Shown one piece after another: positions 40,824 through 49,944 of a DNA stretch of 64,000 bases (its first letter is position 1; every line of letters starts with the position of its first letter). The DNA comes from Weizmannia acidilactici (GTDB lineage: Bacteria; Bacillota; Bacilli; Bacillales; Bacillaceae_C), in assembly GCF_008974185.1 (NCBI RefSeq), contig NZ_BKZP01000012.1, positions 16,841-80,840 on the forward strand. The letters run 5' to 3'. The position numbers and the translations under genes were made by a program. The notes beneath the pieces were generated by a model. That model was given only the letters and a program-made list of their open reading frames with translations. It searched no databases and was not told the DNA's origin.

Positions 40824-41513
40824 TTATTGCAGTGTAATTGAACTTTCAATTTTGGCAAACGTCTGGTCCCCAATCCCTGAGACATTTTTCAAATCTTCTG
40901 GTTTTTGGAAAGGCCCGTTTTTCTCGCGGTATTCAATAATCGCACGCGCCTTTGACGGGCCGATGCCGGGCAATGTCTCAAGCTGGGCTTCGTCGGCTGT
41001 ATTGATATTGATTTTTTCGGCCGCCTCCCCGGGAGTTCCGGAAGCGGCATCAGAAGCAGGCTGCGCTGCAGTGCCGGAAGCCGTTCCCGCCGGCTGGGCC
41101 GGAACAGTTTTTTTGCCTTTTTCCGGCACTTGGATCACCATTTCATCCTTCACTCTCTGTGCGAGGTTCACCTGGGACTGGTCGGCATTTTTTTCAAAGC
41201 CCCCCGCTTTTTGTATGAGATCGTATACCCGTTCGTCCATATCCGCTTTGTATATGCCGGGATGTTTGACCGCCCCTTTCACATCCACGTAAATTTCATC
41301 AGGAACCTGCGCCTCCGCTGCACCGGACTGCGCCCCGGCGGTATCCCCGGCAGACGTTCCGGCCCCGGGCTGCACAGCCGTTTCAGACGGGGTATACTTC
41401 TGCTCAGTGCTGTCCATGTTTTTATTTTGGCTAAAATAAAACAATATTGCAATACTGATTGCCGCTAACGCTGCCGTAGCATGCCAGCGGTACTTGGAAA
41501 GAAACTCTTTCAA
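40824..41513 (-). CDS. comEA: Competence DNA receptor ComEA
   Basis: ComEA is the membrane-anchored double-stranded DNA receptor for transformation. The 229-residue protein has a membrane helix near residues 12-28, a low-complexity linker, an SLBB-type oligomerisation domain (EIYVDVKGAVKHPGIY), a Pro/Ala/Ser-rich linker and a C-terminal helix-hairpin-helix DNA-binding domain (LPGIGPSKARAIIEYR). All domains look complete. It is divergent from comER. Confidence 0.96.
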   Translation of the reverse strand: MKEFLSKYRWHATAALAAISIAILFYFSQNKNMDSTEQKYTPSETAVQPGAGTSAGDTAGAQSGAAEAQVPDEIYVDVKGAVKHPGIYKADMDERVYDLIQKAGGFEKNADQSQVNLAQRVKDEMVIQVPEKGKKTVPAQPAGTASGTAAQPASDAASGTPGEAAEKININTADEAQLETLPGIGPSKARAIIEYREKNGPFQKPEDLKNVSGIGDQTFAKIESSITLQ

Positions 41514-41606
41514 AACGGTTCACCTCTTTTTCATATCCGGTCTTCATTCCACATATATTGTTATGGAATGCTAAAAGAATTAGCAGCTGAAGGAGGGAAA
41601 GCCATC

Positions 41607-42425
41607 ATGAACATTGGAGTGATCGGGACGGGTAATATGGGCAGCATTTTAATCGAAGCTTTGATTGATGTCGGTGCCATTACTCCTTCGCAATTATGGA
41701 TTACGAACAGAACACCTGAAAAAGCCGAATTATTGAAAAATAAATATCCTGGCATTCGGGTTGGAAATATAAAAGATGTCATCCGGAATGGGGAATTGGT
41801 TTTACTGTGCGTAAAACCGCTTGATATGCACGGCATTCTGAGCAGGTACGGGGCTGCCTTCCGAAAAGAGCAGTGCCTCGTAAGCATTACGAGCCCGGTT
41901 ACGGTTGAACAGCTCGCTTCCGTTGTGCCCTGCTCATGCGCAAGAGCGATTCCTAGCATTACGAACAGGGCTTTAGCGGGGGCCGTATTATTGACTTTCG
42001 GCAGCCAGTGCACAGATGGATGGCGGAAAAAATTAACCGCATTGTTTTCAAAAATTTCGAAGCCGATTGAAATCGGCCAGCAGATTACGAGGGTTGCCTC
42101 CGATCTTGTCAGCTGCGGCCCCGCGTTTTTCAGCTTTTTGGCGCAAAAAATGGTGGAAGGAGCCGTAAATAAAACAAACATCGACAGGGGCACCGCTACG
42201 GTACTGACTGCTGAAATGCTGGTTGGGGTGGGGGAGCTGTTAAAACAAAATTTTTACACACTGCCTGCATTGCAGGAAAAGGTGACCGTAAAAGGTGGTA
42301 TTACCGGGGAAGGCATCAAAGTGCTCGAAAAAGAAACTGATGGCATGTTCGAGAAGCTCTTTGAAGCGACGCACGAAAAATTTAAAGAGGACATGGAAGC
42401 AGTTGCCAGGCAATTCGGCATATAA
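41607..42425 (+). CDS. comER: ComE operon protein 4, P5CR-like
   Basis: A 272-residue homologue of pyrroline-5-carboxylate reductase with the Rossmann motif IGVIGTGNMGSILIEAL. It lies opposite comEA, as in B. subtilis, where comER is implicated in sporulation and biofilm decisions rather than transformation. ATG 41607 follows GAAGGAGGG; the longer frame to 41481 covers the comEA start and is not used. An inverted repeat CATTCCA/TGGAATG (41545-41570) lies in the shared promoter region. Confidence 0.93.
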   Translation: MNIGVIGTGNMGSILIEALIDVGAITPSQLWITNRTPEKAELLKNKYPGIRVGNIKDVIRNGELVLLCVKPLDMHGILSRYGAAFRKEQCLVSITSPVTVEQLASVVPCSCARAIPSITNRALAGAVLLTFGSQCTDGWRKKLTALFSKISKPIEIGQQITRVASDLVSCGPAFFSFLAQKMVEGAVNKTNIDRGTATVLTAEMLVGVGELLKQNFYTLPALQEKVTVKGGITGEGIKVLEKETDGMFEKLFEATHEKFKEDMEAVARQFGI

Positions 42426-42478
42426 TAATGATTCGACATTTTCTTTCATATTCCTGCACATCTTTTTAAATTTTTTTG

Positions 42479-42516
42479 CAAAAAAGGCATTCTGCCGCAA
42501 AACAGAATGCCTTTTT
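42479..42516. terminator. Bidirectional terminator between comER and yqeM
   Basis: AAAAAGGCATTCTG (42481-42494) and CAGAATGCCTTTTT (42503-42516) form a perfect 14-bp stem with an 8-base loop. Confidence 0.9.
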
Positions 42517-43263
42517 CTACCGTTTGATGCACGTAAAAAAGATCCTTTCGCTCTCAGGCCCCGGCGCTTCCGCTTTAAAATCGGCAGTAGGCGATTTTAC
42601 TTCAAAGCCGGCTTCTCTAAGCCATTTCCCATATGTTTCAACCGGGAACGTGCGCTGCTTATGCAATTCGTCAAACCGTTCATACAGGCCAGTTTTTTCA
42701 TCAAAAACAAAAAAACTTAACTCATGTTCAACCGAATGCGGGTAGGCGCCGGGAAAACTGTTCCAAATATAGGAGACGTCATCTCCGTTATCGGCAAACG
42801 TATGGTTTTGGAACAACCGGTCGATTTTATAAATGGAATGCACGTCAAACAGGAACATTCCGCCAGGCCTGAGTGCCCCATACACATGCCGGAACGTCTC
42901 TTTGACTTCGCTTTCCGTTTCCAAATAATTCAGCGAATCACAGAAAACCGCCACGATATCAAAATCATGAAGGCCTTCAAGCATGCACATGTTTTGTTGG
43001 AGAAAAACAATGTACAAGCTTTCTACAAGCGCTTTTTCGCTGGCAACAGCGAGCATGTTCTCCGACAAGTCCACACCGGTTACATCGTAGCCTTCCCTGG
43101 CGAGGTGCACCGACAATTCGCCTGTCCCGCAGGCAAGGTCAAGGATGCGCCTGCCTGTAATGCCATACTGCTGTTGCTGTGCTTTAATCCACCGCAGCCA
43201 ATCCGCGTAAGGTGCATCTTCCATTAACACGTCATACACATAGGCGAAATCTTCATAGCTCAT
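42517..43263 (-). CDS. yqeM: Class I SAM-dependent methyltransferase YqeM
   Basis: A 248-residue methyltransferase with LDLACGTGELSVHLA (SAM motif I) near residue 42 and the acidic GVDLSENML strand. Its substrate is unknown. The position behind rsfS, overlapping by four bases, suggests a role with ribosome or tRNA maturation, which remains inference. It is the last gene of the yqeG-to-yqeM series. Confidence 0.9.
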   Translation of the reverse strand: MSYEDFAYVYDVLMEDAPYADWLRWIKAQQQQYGITGRRILDLACGTGELSVHLAREGYDVTGVDLSENMLAVASEKALVESLYIVFLQQNMCMLEGLHDFDIVAVFCDSLNYLETESEVKETFRHVYGALRPGGMFLFDVHSIYKIDRLFQNHTFADNGDDVSYIWNSFPGAYPHSVEHELSFFVFDEKTGLYERFDELHKQRTFPVETYGKWLREAGFEVKSPTADFKAEAPGPESERIFFTCIKR

Positions 43264-43619
43264 GACAGCACGCTCTCAATGCTGACGGATGGCGCGTCTC
43301 CCCAAAGCCTTTCCAAATTGTAATAATTCCGTTCATCACGGTTAAAAATATGGGCCACAATATCCCCGAGGTCAATCAGCACCCATTTTCCTTCTTCAAA
43401 TCCTTCAATCCGTTTAACCATGTGCCCTGCTTCTTCGACTTTTTCTTTTACTTCACGGGCAATGGCCTGGATTTGTTTATCGGAATTGCCGTTGCAAATG
43501 AGAAAATAATCGGCAATTAATGATATCCCCCGCATGTCCAGCACGACAATATCTTCCGCGCGTTTATCGTCGCAAGCTTTCACGACTGTTTTTAATAATG
43601 CCTGATTGTCCAAATTCAT
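43260..43619 (-). CDS. rsfS: Ribosomal silencing factor RsfS
   Basis: RsfS (YqeL) binds L14 and blocks joining of the subunits when nutrients are low. The 119-residue protein has ADYFLICNGNSDKQIQAIA and the GEWVLIDLGDIVAHIF-type core, seen here as KWVLIDLGDIVAHIF. It overlaps both yqeK and yqeM by four bases. Confidence 0.95.
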   Translation of the reverse strand: MNLDNQALLKTVVKACDDKRAEDIVVLDMRGISLIADYFLICNGNSDKQIQAIAREVKEKVEEAGHMVKRIEGFEEGKWVLIDLGDIVAHIFNRDERNYYNLERLWGDAPSVSIESVLS

Positions 43620-44185
43620 TTCCCTTCTTTCTTCATCGCTAAATCATTGTATAACGCAAAAGTTTCCGGAAAAATGGTCTGGTGTTTGCTGATCAAAAAT
43701 TCAATCGTATGCCCCGCCGCAAACAACACCGCTTTATCCAAATCTTCATCAGCAAGCCGCCTGGCTTCATCCACCCCCAGGAAATTGCGCCCTGGTTCAA
43801 TATAATCGGCCAAATACACAATTTTCTCAAGCTTCGTCATGCCTGCCCGTCCGGTTGTATGATATTTTATCGCATCGAGTACTTCCCGATCAGTAATCCC
43901 GGCTTCTTTTTCCACCAAATACGCGCCGACCGGGGCATGCCAAAGTTCATGGTGGAAAGCAAGCAGCCGTCCATCCATCTTTTGGTCTATTATGATTCTC
44001 TTCATTTCATCCACCGGGCGGAACTTTGCGTAATCATGGAAAATCGCCGCCAGTTCTGCTTTTTTCTCATCTGCATGGTATTTTTTTGCCAGACGGACGG
44101 CAGTTTCCACTACACCGAGCGTATGGGCGTAGCGGCGTTCCGTCAGCTGTGCTTTGACAAGTTCCAATGCTTTCTCACGTTCCAT
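43616..44185 (-). CDS. yqeK: HD-domain Ap4A hydrolase YqeK
   Basis: A 189-residue HD-superfamily phosphohydrolase. YqeK proteins cleave diadenosine tetraphosphate to two ADP. Metal motifs include RYAHTLGV, IFHDYAKF and the distal HTTGRAGMTKLEKIVYLADYIEPGR segment. Its start overlaps the end of nadD by 11 bases. Confidence 0.93.
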   Translation of the reverse strand: MEREKALELVKAQLTERRYAHTLGVVETAVRLAKKYHADEKKAELAAIFHDYAKFRPVDEMKRIIIDQKMDGRLLAFHHELWHAPVGAYLVEKEAGITDREVLDAIKYHTTGRAGMTKLEKIVYLADYIEPGRNFLGVDEARRLADEDLDKAVLFAAGHTIEFLISKHQTIFPETFALYNDLAMKKEGK

Positions 44186-44747
44186 ATAAATGATGCTCCT
44201 TTATATATTCCCACACCGCATCCGGAATTAAATACTTGACCGACCGTTTTTTTTGCAAATGCGCGCGGATAAGCGATGAGGAAATATGGATTTCGGGAAT
44301 TTCAACAAACTGTACCGGATAAGCGGTTTGATGCGAATGCTCCGGCCGGTTGACGCCGACAAATCGGACGAGCCGGACAAGCGCGTCAATGTTCCGCCAT
44401 TTCGGCAAATATTCGATCATATCCGCACCGATGATAAAATAAAATTGGGTGTCCGGTTCGCGTTCCTTGAGCAGTACTATCGTATCATACGTATACGAGC
44501 GTCCGGGCCTTTCCATTTCAATCGTCTCTATTTTAAAAGCAGGCTGGCCGCTTGTGGCAAGCTCCAGCATATTCAGCCGATCCAGGTCCGTCACGCCGGC
44601 GGTTTTTTCTTTATGCGGCGGTTCCTGGTTCGGCATAAACCGCACTTCATCCAATTCCAATTCCTGCAGCACTTCGTTTGCAATAATGAGATGGCCGATA
44701 TGTGGAGGGTCAAATGTTCCGCCTAAAATTCCCACTCTTTTTTTCAT
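44175..44747 (-). CDS. nadD: Nicotinate-nucleotide adenylyltransferase
   Basis: NadD adenylates nicotinate mononucleotide in NAD synthesis. The 190-residue protein has the nucleotidyltransferase motifs GGTFDPPHIGHL and HISSSLIR, with FIIGADMIEYLPKW in the middle. It lies between yhbY and yqeK. Confidence 0.96.
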   Translation of the reverse strand: MKKRVGILGGTFDPPHIGHLIIANEVLQELELDEVRFMPNQEPPHKEKTAGVTDLDRLNMLELATSGQPAFKIETIEMERPGRSYTYDTIVLLKEREPDTQFYFIIGADMIEYLPKWRNIDALVRLVRFVGVNRPEHSHQTAYPVQFVEIPEIHISSSLIRAHLQKKRSVKYLIPDAVWEYIKEHHLYGT

Positions 44748-44758
44748 ACCTGACCACC

Positions 44759-45049
44759 TTAAGGCAGAACGATTTCTTTATGATCCTTTGATTCTTTATA
44801 GAGGACGATCGTATTGCCGATGATTTGCACGAGCTCCGCCTGCGACCCTTCCGTAAGTTCGGCGGCAACCGTATCTTTATCGTCCTCGCAGTTTTGCAGG
44901 ACACTGATTTTGATCAGTTCCCGCGCCTCAAGGGCATCGCTGACCTGCTTCACCATATTTTCATTCACCCCGCCTTTTCCGACTTGGAAAATCGGGTTCA
45001 AATGGTGCGCTTTAGAACGCAAAAACCGTTTTTGTTTGCCTGTTAACAT
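44759..45049 (-). CDS. yhbY: RNA-binding protein YhbY
   Basis: A 96-residue CRM-domain protein (YqeI in Bacillus) that associates with pre-50S particles in relatives. The conserved GKGGVNENMVKQVSDALEAR and the GNTIVLYKES end are present. It overlaps aroE by seven bases. Confidence 0.94.
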   Translation of the reverse strand: MLTGKQKRFLRSKAHHLNPIFQVGKGGVNENMVKQVSDALEARELIKISVLQNCEDDKDTVAAELTEGSQAELVQIIGNTIVLYKESKDHKEIVLP

Positions 45050-45885
45050 ACATTTCCTCCTAAATGTTTCAACACGATGCTTTTCATTCTTTCCGTATCC
45101 GGTTTAATGCCTGTCCATTTTTCAAAAGCGACCGCCCCCTGGTAAATAAACATGCCGAGGCCATTTTGCGTCCGGGCGCCGCGTTTTTTGGCTTCTTTTA
45201 AAAATTTCGTTTCAAAAGGATTATAAATGATATCGGAAACAAATGCACCTGGTTGTAAGTTTGCCAAGGAAACTGCCTGCGCATCCGTTTTCGGGTACAT
45301 GCCGATGGAAGTGGTCTGCACGATGAGTGTATAGCTTCCGAGATTTTTTTCTGCTTCATCCAGCGTAAGCACCTGCGACGGGCACGGGTAAGGATTGGCA
45401 TTTCGGATGGCTTCAGCTTTTTCTTTTGTGCGGTTCGATAGATCAACTTGCTGCGCCCCTTCACGGCACAGTGAATAATAAATCGCTTTTGCCGCCCCGC
45501 CTGCACCGATGACCAACACTTTATCGCCCGCTAAAGGCCGGCCGATTTCTTCCTTTAACGCCTGAAGAAAACCCGGACCATCCGTATTATACCCGATCCA
45601 TCTGCCGCTACGCCGCACGACCGTATTGACGGCGCCGATCGTTTTTGCGATCGGGTCAATGTCATCGAGATACTGCATAATTGCCGCTTTATGCGGAATG
45701 GTCACATTAAAACCGGCCACCCCGATCGCTTTCATGCCTTTTACAGCCGCTTCCAGATTGTCCGGCGTAACATGGAAGGCATGGTAATACGCATCCAATC
45801 CGAGTGCCTGGAATGCATCATTGTGCATGGCAGGCGACAAAGAATGGGCAATCGGGTCGCCTATCACCCCATACAGTTCTGCCAA
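45043..45885 (-). CDS. aroE: Shikimate dehydrogenase
   Basis: AroE reduces 3-dehydroshikimate with NADPH in aromatic amino acid synthesis. The 280-residue protein has HSLSPAMHN, FNVTIPHK with the catalytic lysine, NTDGPGF and the nucleotide-binding GAGGAAKA. I use TTG 45885, nine bases past GGGAG, which matches the B. subtilis length; the frame begins at GTG 45894 inside the ribosome site. Confidence 0.95.
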   Translation of the reverse strand: MAELYGVIGDPIAHSLSPAMHNDAFQALGLDAYYHAFHVTPDNLEAAVKGMKAIGVAGFNVTIPHKAAIMQYLDDIDPIAKTIGAVNTVVRRSGRWIGYNTDGPGFLQALKEEIGRPLAGDKVLVIGAGGAAKAIYYSLCREGAQQVDLSNRTKEKAEAIRNANPYPCPSQVLTLDEAEKNLGSYTLIVQTTSIGMYPKTDAQAVSLANLQPGAFVSDIIYNPFETKFLKEAKKRGARTQNGLGMFIYQGAVAFEKWTGIKPDTERMKSIVLKHLGGNVC

Positions 45886-45946
45886 AATTCTCACTCCCTA
45901 TTGTAACGGAAGAAAGGCAAGACCAACATTCCTGCCTTTCCCATTT

Positions 45947-47053
45947 TTAAATCAATGAGCGGCGGAGCATGACACGCACGCCTTTTGGCACATACGCAGC
46001 CACTACCGCACCCGGTTCATTGACCGTCACCCAGCCGAGCCCGGAAAAAACTATATCCGTTTTCCGCTCTTTAATGGAAAACTCATACCGCACCAGCTCC
46101 GGGAATTCGGCCAGCCGCCCTTTTCCCGGCGGCTGCAGCAAATCACCGAGCTGCCGTGCATACAATGCATCCGCATTTTCAAGTTTGGTGCGGTGGATTT
46201 TCAAGGCATTCGAAACATAGCAGACAAACGGGCGCCTGCCGCCTTTTATATAATCGAGACGGGAGAGCCCGCCGAAAAACAGCGTTTGTTTTTCGTTTAA
46301 CTGGTATACCATCGGCTTGATTTCTTTTTTCGGCGTTATCACCTTCAATTCATTTTTGCCGACAAAATGGGCCATTTGGTGGTGATTGATAATGCCCGGC
46401 GTATCAAACAGAGAAGTCCCGTCATCAAGCGGGATCCCGATCATATCGAGCGTCGTCCCCGGAAAATAAGAAGTGGTAATCACATCTTTTTCCCCTGTTG
46501 CCTGCTTGATCACACGGTTGATAAAGGTGGATTTGCCGGCATTCGTGCAGCCGACAACATACACATCCTTCCCGTTCCGGTAATGGTCGATCGCCGCCAT
46601 CGCCTCATCAATTGAATGCCCTTTTGCCGCGCTCACAAGCAGCACATCAACCGGTTGCAACCCGAGTTCTTTCGCCTGCTGCTTCATCCAGTTGACCATT
46701 TTCGCCCTTTTCACCGATTTCGGCAAAAGGTCTTCTTTATTGCCGATTAAAAGTACCGGGTTTTTCCCGACGAACCGGTGGAGCCCCGGCAGCCAGCTTC
46801 CGTTGAAATCAAAAATATCGACAATTTTAACAATCAGCGCGTCCACCTGCCCGAGCCGGTTTAAGATTTTTAGAAAATCATCGTCCGTTAAAGGGACATC
46901 CTGCACTTCATTGTAATGTTTCAGCCTGAAACAGCGCTGGCAAATGACCTGTTCTTTTTCCAGCGCAGACTTCGGGGCGTACCCTAAAACATCCGGATCT
47001 TCCGTCTGGATTTCCACCCCACAACCGATGCAATGCACTGCCTGTTTTTCCAA
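45947..47053 (-). CDS. yqeH: Ribosome biogenesis GTPase YqeH
   Basis: YqeH is a circularly permuted GTPase required for 30S assembly. The 368-residue protein has an N-terminal zinc finger (CIGCG and CQRCF), G4 GNKEDLLP placed before G1 GCTNAGKST, then G3 DTPGI, and a C-terminal TRAP-like domain. The start is TTG 47053, seven bases past GGGAGG; the preceding TTG codons overlap that site. Confidence 0.95.
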   Translation of the reverse strand: MEKQAVHCIGCGVEIQTEDPDVLGYAPKSALEKEQVICQRCFRLKHYNEVQDVPLTDDDFLKILNRLGQVDALIVKIVDIFDFNGSWLPGLHRFVGKNPVLLIGNKEDLLPKSVKRAKMVNWMKQQAKELGLQPVDVLLVSAAKGHSIDEAMAAIDHYRNGKDVYVVGCTNAGKSTFINRVIKQATGEKDVITTSYFPGTTLDMIGIPLDDGTSLFDTPGIINHHQMAHFVGKNELKVITPKKEIKPMVYQLNEKQTLFFGGLSRLDYIKGGRRPFVCYVSNALKIHRTKLENADALYARQLGDLLQPPGKGRLAEFPELVRYEFSIKERKTDIVFSGLGWVTVNEPGAVVAAYVPKGVRVMLRRSLI

Positions 47054-47055
47054 AT

Positions 47056-47574
47056 TCAATCCTCCCAAGTTAAATAACCTTTTTTCCTGAACCAGCCCAT
47101 AATTTGCCGTTCAATCATCCGGTTGAATTTTGTCAAAAATCCATCCGATTGCGCAACCGGAACGACAAGAATGGTATAAAAACCGTTTCTGTTCCCGCCG
47201 AGCACATCCGTCAGCAACTGGTCGCCGATCACAACGGTTTCCTCTTTTTTCACACCCATGATGTCAAGCGCCTGTCGGAAAGCTCTGCCACGCGGCTTTC
47301 TCGCTTTGTATAAAAACGGGATGCCAAGCGGGTCCGCAAACGTTTTTACCCTTGTTTCATTATTATTGGATACAATCGTTACTTTGATATCATGTTTTTT
47401 CATATTCTGGAACCATTGGATGAGTTTCGGAGGGGCGCTTGGCCTGTCCCACTCGACCAATGTGTTGTCCAAATCGGTAATAATGGCTTTAATGCCGTGC
47501 TTTTTTAATTCTTCCGGCTTGATCATTAGCACCGATTTCACTTGACGGTTTGGTAAAAAATTTTCCAGTAACAA
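47056..47574 (-). CDS. yqeG: YqeG family HAD phosphatase
   Basis: A 172-residue HAD-superfamily IIIA phosphatase, with TDLDNTLVEWD, VSNNNETRV, KARKPRGRAF and VIGDQLLTDV as motifs I to IV. The substrate in Bacillus is unknown; related proteins act on phosphatidylglycerol phosphate. I use TTG 47574, nine bases past GGAG, which gives the B. subtilis length. It is first in the yqeG-yqeM operon. A short out-of-frame ORF overlaps its start. Confidence 0.92.
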   Translation of the reverse strand: MLLENFLPNRQVKSVLMIKPEELKKHGIKAIITDLDNTLVEWDRPSAPPKLIQWFQNMKKHDIKVTIVSNNNETRVKTFADPLGIPFLYKARKPRGRAFRQALDIMGVKKEETVVIGDQLLTDVLGGNRNGFYTILVVPVAQSDGFLTKFNRMIERQIMGWFRKKGYLTWED

Positions 47575-47638
47575 TCCGTGACACTCCATTCATTTTACCG
47601 TTCTCCTCATAAGATGCAAGCTTGGGCGCCCGTTTATG

Positions 47639-47667
47639 AGTATATTGTCCGTTTCCTGTTCATTCAA
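47639..47667 (-). promoter_or_regulatory. Sigma-A promoter of the yqeG operon
   Basis: On the minus strand TTGAAT (47667-47662), 17 bases and TATACT (47644-47639), 65 bases upstream of the yqeG start. Confidence 0.75.
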
Positions 47668-47761
47668 GTTTCTTTTATCATAACAATTTTAGCGAAAGTT
47701 TCAACAAAAAATCCAATTGTTTGCAGTTTTTCAGGCAGGTAAATGACAAATTCCCCGATCA

Positions 47762-47792
47762 AAAAACCGGCCCATCCCCGGAGCCGGTTTCG
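47762..47792 (-). terminator. Terminator after the PMT-family glycosyltransferase
   Basis: On the minus strand AAACCGGC and GCCGGTTT pair around 11 bases, followed by further T; it lies 10 bases past the stop. Confidence 0.85.
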
Positions 47793-47799
47793 GTAAAAT

Positions 47800-49923
47800 T
47801 TATCCCTCATATACATACAACGTTTCGATGCCACCAAAGTGACCGCCAAAATTCGTTTGGCTGTTTGAACTATCTTTCCATTCGCTCTCAGGTACTTTTT
47901 TGCAATGGGTTTTGATCCAATTCGTCACGCTGCTTTGGCTGCCGCCCATGCGGAAATCGTTACCTGAGATTAAGAAATATTTCACTTTGCCCGACTTCAC
48001 CATTTTTTCGAGCTTCTCAGGCGTCAATGCCGGGTCGCTGCCGGAAAAGCCGCCCATTGCCATCACAGCATAATCAGTCTTCAACATGTATGCTTCGGCG
48101 GTTTGTGCGCTTTCCGTTGCAAGAAAGTACGTTTCACCATTGTAATGCATTTTCAAATAAGAAAGCAGTTTGGTGTTGACCTGTCTTTCGCCAAAATTGC
48201 CTTGTTTTGCTTGGGATGCATTCCCTGTTGGCGGCGTCCCCGCATCCTGATTCAGCGAAGAACCGAAATTCGGCGGCTGCATATGGCCGCGGTTACTCAT
48301 ATCACCGTTAAAACTTCCTCCTGCCATGCCGCCGGGCTCCTGCACATTGCCATCCCGAGCCATCGCCATTCCCTTTCCAAATGAAGCGGAGCCCGGCCCG
48401 GCTATCGGCGTGGATGCGTTATTCGTTTTGCCAATCGTCAGCACCGTCCAGTAAAACGGCATGGCAAGCATTCCGACAAGGCTGAGCATCCCAAAAATAC
48501 GGGCGGTTTTCGGCTGGTGCTTCATCGCCAGCAGTACGGCGAGCACGAACCCGGCCATAATTGTACAGAAAATCCAAATTGAATCAATGGAATCTTTATT
48601 TTGGTAAAGGATGAGCGCCTCAAAAAGGAACGTTGCAAGCACGCCCGCCGGCAGAAGCCAGTTTTTCCAATCCTTTTCGTTTTGGTAAAAATCCCAAAGC
48701 AGTGTCCAGCCGATCCCGACCAATGCTGCAATGGCAGGCCCCATCATGCTTAAATAATACTGATGGAAAAATTGAGCCACAGAGAAAAACGCCATCATCG
48801 GCAGGAGCCAGGCGAGCCAGAACAGAGCGAATTTATGCTGCATGGTAAATTTCCTTGTTTTCCGCCAGCTGACAACGAGCGCAACCATAGTCATCAGCAC
48901 AAACGGCATGAGCCAGCTGATTTGGCCGGATAACTCCGATTGAAAAAGGCGGAAAATGCTCGGCGTGCCTGTCCCAAACATGCCGCCCGTCTGCCCGTTC
49001 CGCATTTGTGGCATGTTTCTTTGCGCATTTGTGCCAGAATTTCCGTTTTGCGCGGTACTTGAGGAAGACTGGCTGCTGTTTTGCGCGGATGTTAAAGCTT
49101 TATCCGCATTCGCTTTATTTCCTCCGCTTTGGTTTCCGGTCAGCCGCTGGATCCCGTTATACCCGAAAGCAAGTTCCAGCACAGAGTTCGTTTGGCTGCT
49201 GCCGATATACGGCCTTTTGCTTGCCGGAATTGAATCGACAACTACCGCCCATGACAGCGACACGACGGCCAAAATGACTGTCGCTGAAGCCAGATGAAGG
49301 ATTTTTTTCTTCCAATTCACTTTTGCTGCGACCAAGTAAAACAGATAAACCGCAGGAAGAACCATATAGGCCTGCAGCATCTTGATATTAAAACCGACCC
49401 CGACCAGCGCCATGCTCAGCAACAAGTAACGGAACTCCGCCTGATCTGCGGCTTTCATCAGTGCCCATGCTGCGATGAGAAGCGTCAAAATCAAAATGCT
49501 GTCGACATTGTTTGTACGCACGACCGCGACAAAAATCGGTGAACAGGCGAGCACAAGGCTGGAAACGAGCGCTGCAGTCCGCCCAAACTTTGGCTTGACA
49601 ATCACATACATCAGCCATACCGAGAGGACGCCTGCCAAAGCTTCCGGAAACAACACGCTCCAGTCGCTCAAGCCGAAAATTTTTGCGCTTAAAACTTGTA
49701 TCCATAATGCAACCGGCGGCTTATCGACCGTAATAAAACCGGCCGGGTCGAATGAGGCATAAAAGAAAGCGTGGAAACTTTTCATCATGCTTTTGACCGC
49801 AACCGTATAATATTCATTTGAACCTGCATTTTGCAGATTGTAAAAATTTAAGACGGCTGAGAAGGCGAGTATTGCTGCCAGCCAGCAATCGATCCGGTTT
49901 TTCCATTTGCTTATCATCTTCAT
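47800..49923 (-). CDS. ArnT/PMT-family membrane glycosyltransferase
   Basis: A 707-residue polytopic glycosyltransferase of the PMT_2 type, related to B. subtilis YkcB/YycA. It begins with a membrane helix and a loop carrying NEYYTVAVKSMM, where the acidic residue is the likely catalytic base, followed by FITVDKPPVALW. About a dozen hydrophobic segments follow. Two long low-complexity Ser/Asn/Gln/Gly-rich loops (about residues 255-325 and 510-585) interrupt it. Such enzymes move a sugar from a polyprenyl phosphate to an outside acceptor. The adjacent GT2 gene that would charge the carrier is wrecked. Confidence 0.88.
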   Translation of the reverse strand: MKMISKWKNRIDCWLAAILAFSAVLNFYNLQNAGSNEYYTVAVKSMMKSFHAFFYASFDPAGFITVDKPPVALWIQVLSAKIFGLSDWSVLFPEALAGVLSVWLMYVIVKPKFGRTAALVSSLVLACSPIFVAVVRTNNVDSILILTLLIAAWALMKAADQAEFRYLLLSMALVGVGFNIKMLQAYMVLPAVYLFYLVAAKVNWKKKILHLASATVILAVVSLSWAVVVDSIPASKRPYIGSSQTNSVLELAFGYNGIQRLTGNQSGGNKANADKALTSAQNSSQSSSSTAQNGNSGTNAQRNMPQMRNGQTGGMFGTGTPSIFRLFQSELSGQISWLMPFVLMTMVALVVSWRKTRKFTMQHKFALFWLAWLLPMMAFFSVAQFFHQYYLSMMGPAIAALVGIGWTLLWDFYQNEKDWKNWLLPAGVLATFLFEALILYQNKDSIDSIWIFCTIMAGFVLAVLLAMKHQPKTARIFGMLSLVGMLAMPFYWTVLTIGKTNNASTPIAGPGSASFGKGMAMARDGNVQEPGGMAGGSFNGDMSNRGHMQPPNFGSSLNQDAGTPPTGNASQAKQGNFGERQVNTKLLSYLKMHYNGETYFLATESAQTAEAYMLKTDYAVMAMGGFSGSDPALTPEKLEKMVKSGKVKYFLISGNDFRMGGSQSSVTNWIKTHCKKVPESEWKDSSNSQTNFGGHFGGIETLYVYEG

Positions 49924-49944
49924 TCTCCTGTTTTGCTGTATTTT

